Below, piece after piece: positions 1 to 6,504 of a stretch of DNA of 13,703 nucleotides (within the stretch, counting starts at the first letter, position 1; each line of letters begins with the position of its first letter). The DNA is from CAZOBJ01 sp964577825. GTDB lineage: Bacteria; Planctomycetota; SZUA-567; JAFGNG01. Under the pieces are notes generated by a model that was given only the letters and a program-made list of their open reading frames with translations, searched no databases and was not told the origin of the DNA. The DNA is taken from the NCBI GenBank assembly GCA_964577825.1, contig CAZOBJ010000086.1:1-13703 (forward strand). Reading direction: 5' to 3'. The position numbers and the translations under genes are program-made.

Positions 1-582
1 CGCCTCCAGGTCGTGGGTGGCCAGCGCGTTGCCCGCCAGAAGCGCATGGCAGAAGCCCGCCTCGATGAGCTGCTGCATGGCATGGCGGCTGTCCTTGTCG
101 AACGCGACCGCCGGGCCGAGCACCCACACGATGTACCCGTGCTGGGCATCATGGCGCAAGAGGTCGTAGAGCGCGTCATAGCTCCAGGAAAAGGGCGTCT
201 CTCGCCCCTTTCGCGTGCGGAACGCAAACTTGTCCGCGTGCTCGCCGCTCTCGGCGACGAACCCGTCGGTGTGCACGAACACACCGTCTTCGCCGTTCTC
301 CGTGCGCCCGAGGATCACCGGATCGCCTTGCCTGAGGCGGCGGGCTTCCGTGGCCTCGACCGTGTCGCCGCGCAAGACAAGCACGCAGTCCATGCGGTTC
401 TCCGGCACCAGGACCCAGCGGCCCTCTCCGAGGTGGACGTACTCGGGATGGTTGGACGTGGCGTGGTAGTCCTCCGGCGCAATCCCTTCGTGCGGCGCGG
501 GTTGCGTCCGGACAGCGGGCATGGCGCGGAACGCCAACCGGGTGAAATCCGGAGGCCTGTACTCGGGAAGGGTGAAGGACAT
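1..582 (-). CDS. TIGR00300/ArgZ-type ornithine cyclodeaminase-like protein, N-terminal part (3' end off window)
   Basis: The first 194 residues are visible; the gene continues past the left edge. The ATG at 582 is preceded by AGGGAG 8 bases upstream. Residues about 65-105 have the small beta-barrel look of the LOR/SDH-type region (RGDTVEATEARRL, then VILGRTENGEDGVFVH). Residues about 150-194 contain VWVLGPAVAFD, then a helix, then LLAGNALATHDLEA. I recall this combination from the TIGR00300 family (archaeal-type ornithine cyclodeaminase, and the C-terminal part of cyanobacterial arginine dihydrolase AgrE/ArgZ), where it begins the nucleotide-binding half. Family members act in ornithine/arginine breakdown with NAD in the cytoplasm. 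The assignment rests on remembered motifs; the catalytic and most NAD-binding residues lie outside the window, so the substrate is not established. No signal peptide or membrane segment is seen. The gene has its own promoter (659-687) and probably is not just read through from the upstream gene ending at 724. Confidence 0.5.
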   Translation of the reverse strand, partial: MSFTLPEYRPPDFTRLAFRAMPAVRTQPAPHEGIAPEDYHATSNHPEYVHLGEGRWVLVPENRMDCVLVLRGDTVEATEARRLRQGDPVILGRTENGEDGVFVHTDGFVAESGEHADKFAFRTRKGRETPFSWSYDALYDLLRHDAQHGYIVWVLGPAVAFDKDSRHAMQQLIEAGFCHALLAGNALATHDLEA

Positions 583-613
583 CTCGTCTACTCCCTGTAC
601 GTGGTGAGGTCGG

Positions 614-653
614 AGGACCCGGCATGTACGCCTCGCGCAACACAACGGGTCCT
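614..653. repeat. 8-bp perfect inverted repeat over the predicted transcription start of the left-edge gene
   Basis: AGGACCCG (614-621) and CGGGTCCT (646-653) are perfect reverse complements separated by 24 bases. The outer arm lies at the predicted transcription start (about 652) of the promoter at 659-687. The dyad could therefore be a repressor operator or a hairpin at the 5' end of the leader. The perfect symmetry is seen; the function is inference. Confidence 0.5.
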
Positions 654-658
654 GATCC

Positions 659-687
659 TGTATAGCGCGCCCGAAGAGCCGTGTCAA
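659..687 (-). promoter_or_regulatory. sigma70-like promoter of the left-edge gene
   Basis: On the minus strand there is a perfect -35 TTGACA (687-682), a 17-base spacer and a -10 TATACA (664-659, 4 of 6 consensus bases). Transcription would start near 652, giving a leader of about 70 bases before the ATG at 582. This is the best promoter match I found in the window. Confidence 0.6.
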
Positions 688-723
688 GAATGGTGAAGAG
701 ACGAGCCGGCCGGCCGGTGATGC

Positions 724-3700
724 TTACAAGCTCGTTCCCGCGGGTCCAAGCTGGAGCATACGCCGGAGGTCAGGCCCGATGTTTGCGGGCCGAGCCGACA
801 GACTGCGTTCCTTGTGCGCTCCCTGTCGGTGCAGCTCCTTGATCTGCTCCATGAACATCTCCAGCTCCTGGCGGATGAAGTCCTCGCCCCTGCCGTCGAA
901 CTCCAGGTCCAAGACCGGCATGCCACCCAAGAGCGGGGCGGCTCTCCTGAGCTGACTGCGCGCGATGGCGCCGGGCATGCAGGTGAAGGGCATCACGTTC
1001 ACGAGTCCGTCCACGCCCTGTTGAGCCATGTGTACAGCCAGGCCCACGGATAGCGACGCGTCCCCGAAAAAGGGGACGAAGTCGGCGCGCATGGCATTCT
1101 CCCACAGGGCTTCGACATGCGGCGGCGTGCCGTCTCGGTCGGCCGGTGCCAGGGCTTCGCGCACATTGTACTCGATGCGGGTGAAGGTGCGTCGGGCAAT
1201 GGCCAGTCCCAGGCGCTTGATCGGTCCCATCCGCTCGCGAGCGAAAATCCTCATGCAGTGGTTCAGGTGATGAATCCATTCCAGGAACGTGGGCAGCAGC
1301 ACCACTGCGTCCAAGGCCTCGAGTTTGCGCACGATGTGGCAGTTTGCGAACGGCGTGTTGCGCACGTAGTTCTCGCCGACTACGCAGATGATGGGCTTGT
1401 CGACGTGTTGGGTCGGCAGCCGGGCGAATCTGCGGCCCACCTCGGACAGGGCGGCATAGGGCTTGTCTCGTCGTTCGAGCGCGGCGCAGACTTCGTTGAG
1501 AGACTCGCTGTACAGGTGATCGACGGCACCGGTGTCGACCTCGTAGGGACGCAGTTGCCGGGCCAGGCGCTCCAATTCCGCCACGGCCACGAGTCCTCGG
1601 AGCACGTGCTTGCCGAACTGCACGCTGATGAACTGCTTGGTGTGGCTCTTGGTCTGGTGCATGCTGATGATCTCGACCTCTCGGTAGCCGAGGTCGTCGA
1701 GCACGCGGCGCATGCCCTGCTCATACTGTCCGAAGCGGCAAGGCCCGGCACTCGAGGCCATGAAGAAGGCGCTGTTGCGGCGGTCGAACTCGGGCGAGCG
1801 CAGGGTCTTGACCATGTTGCCCACGCACAGGATGTACGGCAGGCATTCCTTGCCTGAGGCGTATTCCATGCCGATGTCGAAGCTCGTGGGGTCCGTGGGG
1901 ATGACCTGGAGGTTCACTCCGAAGCCGCGTGCCGCGGCCGCCGCGCCGTAAACCATGTCGCCCATGTGGGGGAGATAAACCGTCAGGCCCCTGTGCCGGG
2001 GATTAGCGCGCACCGGCGCAGGAGGTTGATGCACATGGGTTGCGTGCGACCTGCGCGAGTCGAGAAAGGCTTCGAGGCGAGTCACGACCCCCGCGTCCGC
2101 GGAATGGTCGTCGAACTCGAGCTGCAGGTACGGCTTCCCTCGCATGGCCTCCGGCGTGAACTTGGTGAGAAACGAATCCGGACCGCAGCGGAAATTCGTG
2201 ACGTAGATCAGGTCGAGACGGTCATCCTGGCCGGCGGCTCGCGCTGCTGCCAGAAGACGACGCCCCAGGTGCCAGAACATGTTCGGCCAGCGGGAAAGCA
2301 CCTCGCTCTCGTCGGCCGGCAGCATGTCCATCGGGATCGGCAGCACGCCCATCTTGCGAAGCTTGCGCGGCAAGTCCAGATTCAGTCCAGGATCGCACGT
2401 GTTGTATGGCCGGCCGGCCAACACCACGCCGCGCCCGCCGGGCAGATCGGCAAGCAGTTCCTGGCCCCGCTGCGTCAGCCTGCTGCGGAACTCCGCCTGG
2501 GCCTCCGCAGCCGCCCGCCTCGCGCGCTCAACCCGAGACTCGGGCAGGCCCAGGCGGCGCGCCAGGCTGCGCAGCTCCCGACGCATCAGGCGCGGCCCCA
2601 TGGACGGATAGATCACCGGATCCAGCACGCGAACGCCCCAGGCGTCCAGATCGATGCCGGCGCGGGCGACATGGCCCCATACCTGGACAAAGGGACAGTT
2701 GTACCGGAACGTCTGTTCGGTCGTGGGCCGGTCTCGATCCACCAGGGTGGGCAGGAACAGGAAGTCCGGCCTCTCGCGCGCAAGCTCCGCGACGTGCCCG
2801 ACCGCCGCTTTGACAGGCATGCAGCTCTCCGTGGTCATGCAGTCGGTGGCGCGTGCGAGATGCCGCTGCCTCGTGGGCGTCGAAAGGAGCGTCCTCGCGC
2901 CCAATTCCCGAAGAAATGTGCGCCAGTACGGCAGCAGCTCCCAGAAGAGCAGCGCGCGCGGGATGCCCACTAAGGGGCCGCCGCGCGGTTCGGGCGCGTA
3001 GTCCTCCAACAACCAACCTGCCCGTTCGTGAAAGAGGTCCGGCAGATTGCTCTGTACGCGTTTGTCCGTCTGGTACCGGTCGCAACGGTCGCCGTAGAAA
3101 AGCGGGGCGCGGCCCTCGATGGCGATGCGGCGCACGTCGCACCGGTTCTCGCACTGCTGGCAGGTGAACCGGCCCTGTTCGTACCGGCACTCGGCGATCT
3201 CGCGGAAGCCGCGGAATCGGCTCTGGACGATATGCGCGTCGCGGGCGAGCAGCGCGACGCCGATGCATCCGGAGATGTCGTTGTCCGGTGTGACGCGCAC
3301 CTCCTGGCCGAGCTCGCGCTCGAACGCCGCGACCACCGCACGGTTGTAGGCCACTGCGCCCTGGAACAGGACGCGCGATCCGATCTTCGCCCGGTCGGCC
3401 ACTTTGGAGAGGTAGTTGCGCACGATCGAGTACGCCAGCCCCGCGCACAAGTCGTCCACCGATGCCCCCGAGGCGAGATAGTTCGAGACATCCGTCTCCA
3501 TGAACACCGTGCATCGTTCCCCGCAGTCGATCGGGGCCTGCGCTGCGAGGGCGCGGGCCCCGAACTCCTCCTCGACGTTGATGCCCATGCGCTCGGCCTG
3601 TTCGCTCAGGAACGAGCCCGTGCCCGCCGCGCAGACCTTGTTCATGGCGAAGTCGACCACCGTGCCGTTCTCGATGCAGATGAATTTCGAATCCTGGCCA

Positions 3701-4959
3701 CCGATCTCGAACACGGTGTCGACTTGGGGGTCGAATGCGATTGACGCCGTGGCCTGGGCGGTGATCTCGTTCTTGATCAGGTCCGCGCCGATGAAGTCGC
3801 CGATGAGGTACCTGCCGGAGCCGGTGGTGCCGATCCCGTTGACCGTGGCCCCGGGGCCGAGCTCTCCGCCGATCTCGCGTAGGACGCGCCGGACGGCCTC
3901 GATCGGACGGCCGGAGGTCCACAGGTATCGCCGCGCGACCACCCTGCCGTCCTGCGTAATCGCAGCGGCCTTGGTGCTCGTGGATCCGATGTCTACGCCC
4001 AGGAACACGGCGGCACCCTCGCCCTCGGGCAGAGAATCGACCGTGTGCTCCGCGCGTGGGGCGTGGGTCGGCCGAGACAGAGGGAGCAAGTGGCGCGGCG
4101 CTGCCGCGGTGCGCACCTCCTTCTCCAAACGGCGCAGGGAATCCGACGACCAAACCACTTGCGGCAGGTGGTCGCTCGACTCCATTGCTGCATACGCGCT
4201 TCCAAGCGCGGACACGAATTGGGGGTGCTCGGGCACCAGAAAGGCGAGCTCGTCCAGGTCGAAGATATCCCGAACGGCCTGGCACACGCACTGGTTGCGG
4301 GCCACGCCGCCGCAGAACGCGACCGGCGGCTCGATCCGGCGTGCCTTGGACACGCTGGACTTGAACGTGCGCACCACCGCATAACAGAGCCCGGCGAGCA
4401 TGTCGCGCTCTGGAGTGCCGCTTTGCTGCAGATGAACGAGGTCGGTTTTTGCAAACACCGAGCACCGGCCCGACACGTCCGCCGGGCTGTCGGACTCGGC
4501 CGCAATCCGTCCGAGCTCTTCGGGCGTGAACCCCAGGCGCAGGGCCTGCTGATCCAGAAAGGAGCCCGTGCCCGCCGCGCAGAGCGACGATTGAGATGCA
4601 TCCACCGCAATGGGGTCCTCTCCCGGGCGAAGCTCGCGCATGCTCACCAAGCGAGAGTCGCGGCCGCCGATCTCGATGATGGTGCGCACCTTCGGATACC
4701 CGTGCGCAAAGGCACGCGAGAGCGCCAGGAGTGGATTGATCGCCGACAGGCCCAGTCCGGCGGCCACCCAGTCCTTGCCCGCGCCCGTCACGGCGGCACG
4801 GCGGACCTGATCGAGAGGCAGCTCTCCGAGCAGAGAGGCCAACGTCTGCGCGGGGTGCCCTCCGTGTGCAGCGGGGCCTTTACGACAGACCACGCGGGCC
4901 TGCGCGTCCAGACACACGGCCTTGACCGATGACGTGCCTACGTCGATTCCCAGGTACAC
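724..4959 (-). CDS. fused double acyl-CoA dehydratase activase / DUF2229 / dehydratase-D-like protein (1411 aa)
   Basis: Two BcrAD/BadFG ASKHA ATPase modules lie in tandem. Module 1 (about 1-260) has GIDVGTSSVK, IEIGGRDSR, CAAGTGSF with C127 and CSVF with C166. Module 2 (about 318-575) has GVDIGSTSTK, GTTGSGRYL, FEIGGQDSK, C443 and C483. In HgdC-type activators, ATP-driven archerases that inject electrons into 2-hydroxyacyl-CoA dehydratases, such a cysteine pair holds the [4Fe-4S] cluster shared by two subunits. Then come a cysteine cluster (C591, C600, C603, C607, C626), a DUF2229-like module (about 660-970: TESCMPVK, AGRPYNTCDPGLN, FRCGPDSF) and a dehydratase D-component-like region (about 990-1375: GKECLPYILC, GPCRFGQYEQG, PFTCMPGAIA). 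This architecture is known from anaerobes, but I know of no assigned substrate. The open frame extends to 5346, but GTG at 4959 has GGAG 7 bases upstream and begins exactly at the conserved YLGIDVGT strand. Probably cytoplasmic and oxygen-sensitive. Confidence 0.9.
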   Translation of the reverse strand: MYLGIDVGTSSVKAVCLDAQARVVCRKGPAAHGGHPAQTLASLLGELPLDQVRRAAVTGAGKDWVAAGLGLSAINPLLALSRAFAHGYPKVRTIIEIGGRDSRLVSMRELRPGEDPIAVDASQSSLCAAGTGSFLDQQALRLGFTPEELGRIAAESDSPADVSGRCSVFAKTDLVHLQQSGTPERDMLAGLCYAVVRTFKSSVSKARRIEPPVAFCGGVARNQCVCQAVRDIFDLDELAFLVPEHPQFVSALGSAYAAMESSDHLPQVVWSSDSLRRLEKEVRTAAAPRHLLPLSRPTHAPRAEHTVDSLPEGEGAAVFLGVDIGSTSTKAAAITQDGRVVARRYLWTSGRPIEAVRRVLREIGGELGPGATVNGIGTTGSGRYLIGDFIGADLIKNEITAQATASIAFDPQVDTVFEIGGQDSKFICIENGTVVDFAMNKVCAAGTGSFLSEQAERMGINVEEEFGARALAAQAPIDCGERCTVFMETDVSNYLASGASVDDLCAGLAYSIVRNYLSKVADRAKIGSRVLFQGAVAYNRAVVAAFERELGQEVRVTPDNDISGCIGVALLARDAHIVQSRFRGFREIAECRYEQGRFTCQQCENRCDVRRIAIEGRAPLFYGDRCDRYQTDKRVQSNLPDLFHERAGWLLEDYAPEPRGGPLVGIPRALLFWELLPYWRTFLRELGARTLLSTPTRQRHLARATDCMTTESCMPVKAAVGHVAELARERPDFLFLPTLVDRDRPTTEQTFRYNCPFVQVWGHVARAGIDLDAWGVRVLDPVIYPSMGPRLMRRELRSLARRLGLPESRVERARRAAAEAQAEFRSRLTQRGQELLADLPGGRGVVLAGRPYNTCDPGLNLDLPRKLRKMGVLPIPMDMLPADESEVLSRWPNMFWHLGRRLLAAARAAGQDDRLDLIYVTNFRCGPDSFLTKFTPEAMRGKPYLQLEFDDHSADAGVVTRLEAFLDSRRSHATHVHQPPAPVRANPRHRGLTVYLPHMGDMVYGAAAAARGFGVNLQVIPTDPTSFDIGMEYASGKECLPYILCVGNMVKTLRSPEFDRRNSAFFMASSAGPCRFGQYEQGMRRVLDDLGYREVEIISMHQTKSHTKQFISVQFGKHVLRGLVAVAELERLARQLRPYEVDTGAVDHLYSESLNEVCAALERRDKPYAALSEVGRRFARLPTQHVDKPIICVVGENYVRNTPFANCHIVRKLEALDAVVLLPTFLEWIHHLNHCMRIFARERMGPIKRLGLAIARRTFTRIEYNVREALAPADRDGTPPHVEALWENAMRADFVPFFGDASLSVGLAVHMAQQGVDGLVNVMPFTCMPGAIARSQLRRAAPLLGGMPVLDLEFDGRGEDFIRQELEMFMEQIKELHRQGAHKERSLSARPANIGPDLRRMLQLGPAGTSL

Positions 4960-4966
4960 GCGTGCA

Positions 4967-4970
4967 CTCC
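4967..4970 (-). promoter_or_regulatory. Shine-Dalgarno site deciding the GTG start at 4959
   Basis: GGAG on the minus strand, 7 bases before GTG 4959. The residues the longer frame would add upstream look like translated intergenic DNA and overlap the divergent gene's promoter and start, so this site settles the start. Confidence 0.65.
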
Positions 4971-5049
4971 AACAGGCCCGGAAGTAGCCGGCGGATCGTG
5001 GCGCATGTCGGCTGCCTTCGTCGACACCCCACCCCTGCCGTAAGCACTC

Positions 5050-5078
5050 TCCTAATGCGGCCAAGAGCGTTTTGTCAA
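5050..5078 (-). promoter_or_regulatory. candidate promoter for the double-activase gene (good -35, poor -10)
   Basis: A perfect TTGACA lies at 5078-5073 on the minus strand, about 115 bases before the GTG start. No convincing -10 sits at 16-18 bases (best TAGGAG or TTAGGA). Either the promoter depends on an activator, or the -35 match is chance. The sequence after TTGACA (GCTCTT then GG) resembles that in the promoter at 659-687. Confidence 0.3.
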
Positions 5079-5085
5079 GACCGTG

Positions 5086-5109
5086 CCCGAGCCAAGAGGG
5101 CTCCTCGGG
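5086..5109. repeat. overlapping small inverted repeats in the divergent intergenic region
   Basis: CCCGAG (5086-5091) pairs with CTCGGG (5104-5109). Inside it, GAGCC (5089-5093) pairs with GGCTC (5099-5103). The two hairpins share bases and exclude each other. They lie just upstream of the candidate -35 of the leftward gene, between it and the rightward gene, so an operator is possible. There is no direct evidence of function. Confidence 0.3.
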
Positions 5110-5148
5110 GACCGGCAACAGGACGGACAGAGAATGCCAGCGGTGACC

Positions 5149-5170
5149 CTCCCTGAGCCGGGCCAGGGGG
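5149..5170. repeat. 7-bp inverted repeat (one G-T pair) upstream of the serine hydrolase promoter
   Basis: CTCCCTG (5149-5155) faces CAGGGGG (5164-5170) across an 8-base loop, with one G-T pair. It ends 10 bases before the candidate -35 of the rightward promoter at 5181-5210, a position suiting a regulator site. GC-rich DNA yields such repeats by chance. Confidence 0.25.
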
Positions 5171-5180
5171 CTGTGCTCCG

Positions 5181-5210
5181 TTGCATGAACCGGTCGCCCT
5201 GCGATACAAT
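5181..5210 (+). promoter_or_regulatory. candidate promoter of the serine hydrolase gene
   Basis: TTGCAT (5181-5186) and TACAAT (5205-5210) are 18 bases apart. The -10 box matches 5 of 6 consensus bases; the -35 only 3 of 6. Transcription would start near 5217, about 35 bases before the ATG at 5252. This also argues against the in-frame GTG at 5213 as the start. Confidence 0.45.
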
Positions 5211-5251
5211 CCGTGTCGCCTGCTTGTTCGTTCGTTGGCTGGAGGAGACAG

Positions 5252-6352
5252 ATGGCGCCGGACACGGGAATCCCGGCCTGGGTAACGTACCCTGGGGAAA
5301 GGTGGGAGGCCATTTCGCCGACCGAGGCCGGGTTGGACCCGGGCAAGTTCCAGGACTGGCTCGACGCGCACCCGATCGGCCCGGGAACGTGGGAGGGCGA
5401 GAGTCACGGCGAGGGCGAGTGGGGGTGCGTGCTCACGCGGGGCGGGTACCTGATCCATACCTGGGGCAACCCGGACTACCGGTACCAGACCGCGTCTCTG
5501 GGGAAGGCCTTCACCTGGGCGCTCGTGGGCCTGTCCGTGGACGCGGGCATGATCCGGCCCGACGAGCCCATACGCCTGACCTGGACCGGGGAGAGCGAGC
5601 TCTCGCACCCGCACAAGTATCTCGACCGCGGGCATCATCGCACGCTTACCTGGCAGCATCTGATCGGGCGCAAGGACGAGTACGAGCACCGCGGCGGGTT
5701 TCCGGTCACCAACGGCTACTTCTGGCGCCAGGGCTCCACGGCGCAGAGCTCCAGGGGCGACCCCAAGCACGCCTCCGTGCCCGACTGGGCGCACTGGACC
5801 GGCGACCCCTTCTACGACAACTACGCGCACGCGCCGCCGGGCAGCGTGGGCATGTACTCGAGCGGCGGCCTGTGGCGGCTGAGCCAAGCGCTCACCGCGC
5901 TCTGGGGCCGGGACATGAAGGCGGTGATGGACGAGCGCATCTTCTCGCACCTTCGCGTGCCGCCCGAGCGTTGGGACTGGACGCCCGGCCGCGTGGTGCA
6001 CGAGACGCGCGACTGGTATCCGCACATGCCCGGATACGGCGACTACCTGGACCCACCGCACGAGATTGGCGGTCATCCGGTGCGCGGGGGCCCCGGGTGG
6101 GTGGTCATGAGCGCAAAGGACCTGGCGCGGTTCGGACTGTTGGTGGCGACCCGAGGGACCTGGCGGGGCGAGCGGCTTGTTTCCGCCGACTGGGTGCGCG
6201 GGCATTCCGGGGGCAATGGGTCCTATGTGGGCGGAGAGAGCGTACATTACACGTCCGTGGGCCGGGTCACCACGGACGCAGGGCCGGGCCCGCTGCCGGA
6301 CAAGCTGTTTGTCGGTCCGGTCAAGCGCGCGGCGGAAGAACTCGCGCCCTAG
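5252..6352 (+). CDS. beta-lactamase-fold serine hydrolase (366 aa)
   Basis: The protein belongs to the Beta-lactamase/PF00144 superfamily (class C beta-lactamases, penicillin-binding-protein-like and family VIII esterases). The SxxK nucleophile motif is ASLGKAFT (S82, K85), followed by the helix WALVGLSVDAGMI. The YxN position is occupied by Y202-S203-S204 in GMYSSGGL. A HxG-type third motif is H318-S319-G320 in RGHSGGNG, and the conserved-looking LFVGPV lies near the C-terminus. The fold and nucleophile are clear, but the substrate (ester, amide or D-peptide) cannot be told. No signal peptide is visible, so a cytoplasmic esterase/amidase role is more likely than cell-wall work. ATG 5252 has GGAGG 6 bases upstream and is preferred to GTG 5213. 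It is divergent from the double-activase gene and about 150 bases upstream of the amidohydrolase. Replacement of the usual Asn by Ser in the second motif is noted. Confidence 0.85.
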   Translation: MAPDTGIPAWVTYPGERWEAISPTEAGLDPGKFQDWLDAHPIGPGTWEGESHGEGEWGCVLTRGGYLIHTWGNPDYRYQTASLGKAFTWALVGLSVDAGMIRPDEPIRLTWTGESELSHPHKYLDRGHHRTLTWQHLIGRKDEYEHRGGFPVTNGYFWRQGSTAQSSRGDPKHASVPDWAHWTGDPFYDNYAHAPPGSVGMYSSGGLWRLSQALTALWGRDMKAVMDERIFSHLRVPPERWDWTPGRVVHETRDWYPHMPGYGDYLDPPHEIGGHPVRGGPGWVVMSAKDLARFGLLVATRGTWRGERLVSADWVRGHSGGNGSYVGGESVHYTSVGRVTTDAGPGPLPDKLFVGPVKRAAEELAP

Positions 6353-6491
6353 CGTACGGTGGCCGGCATATGCGCTGCTGTATGCAGGCTTGACAGGTAC
6401 GTGTGGAAGAGCCAGGACTGGCGAGTGAGGAAGGGAAGCTCGCGGGCGTGTAGGACGCCCAAACATCCTTTCCTGACATGAGCGCCCTGTT

Positions 6492-6498
6492 GGGAGAG
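6492..6498 (+). promoter_or_regulatory. Shine-Dalgarno site deciding the GTG start at 6505
   Basis: GGGAGAG lies 6 bases before GTG 6505. The in-frame ATG at 6478 has no purine-rich site in front of it (it follows CCTTTCCTGAC). The GTG also puts the first strand and the HxH metal motif right at the N-terminus, as is usual in this family. Confidence 0.6.
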
Positions 6499-6504
6499 CG
6501 AAAC

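Noticed and set aside
13..696. Plus-strand 227-codon frame at the left edge
   Set aside because: Antisense to the minus-strand cyclodeaminase-like gene, which has recognisable motifs, a ribosome site and a promoter.
706..717. 12-base palindrome CCGGCCGGCCGG just past the double-activase stop as a terminator
   Set aside because: No T-run follows on the minus strand and the sequence is simple alternating GC; a chance palindrome is as likely.
2528..4465. 645-codon open frame on the minus strand in another frame inside the double-activase gene
   Set aside because: Arg/Pro/Ala/Gly-rich out-of-frame reading of a well-supported gene; no family motif.
4960..5346. 129-residue N-terminal extension of the double-activase reading frame
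   Set aside because: The added residues lack family resemblance, run across the divergent promoter and the first codons of the serine hydrolase, and a GTG with a good ribosome site starts exactly at the conserved first strand.
6390..6418. TTGACA at 6390-6395 as a promoter of the amidohydrolase
   Set aside because: No acceptable -10 box lies 16-18 bases downstream (CAGGAC/AGGACT); left as unproven, with co-transcription from the serine hydrolase as the alternative.
5075..6466. Long open frames on both strands overlapping the serine hydrolase (5083-6393 plus, 5075-6466 minus)
   Set aside because: The frame 5252-6352 carries the SxxK and other motifs and a good ribosome site; the others show composition bias only.
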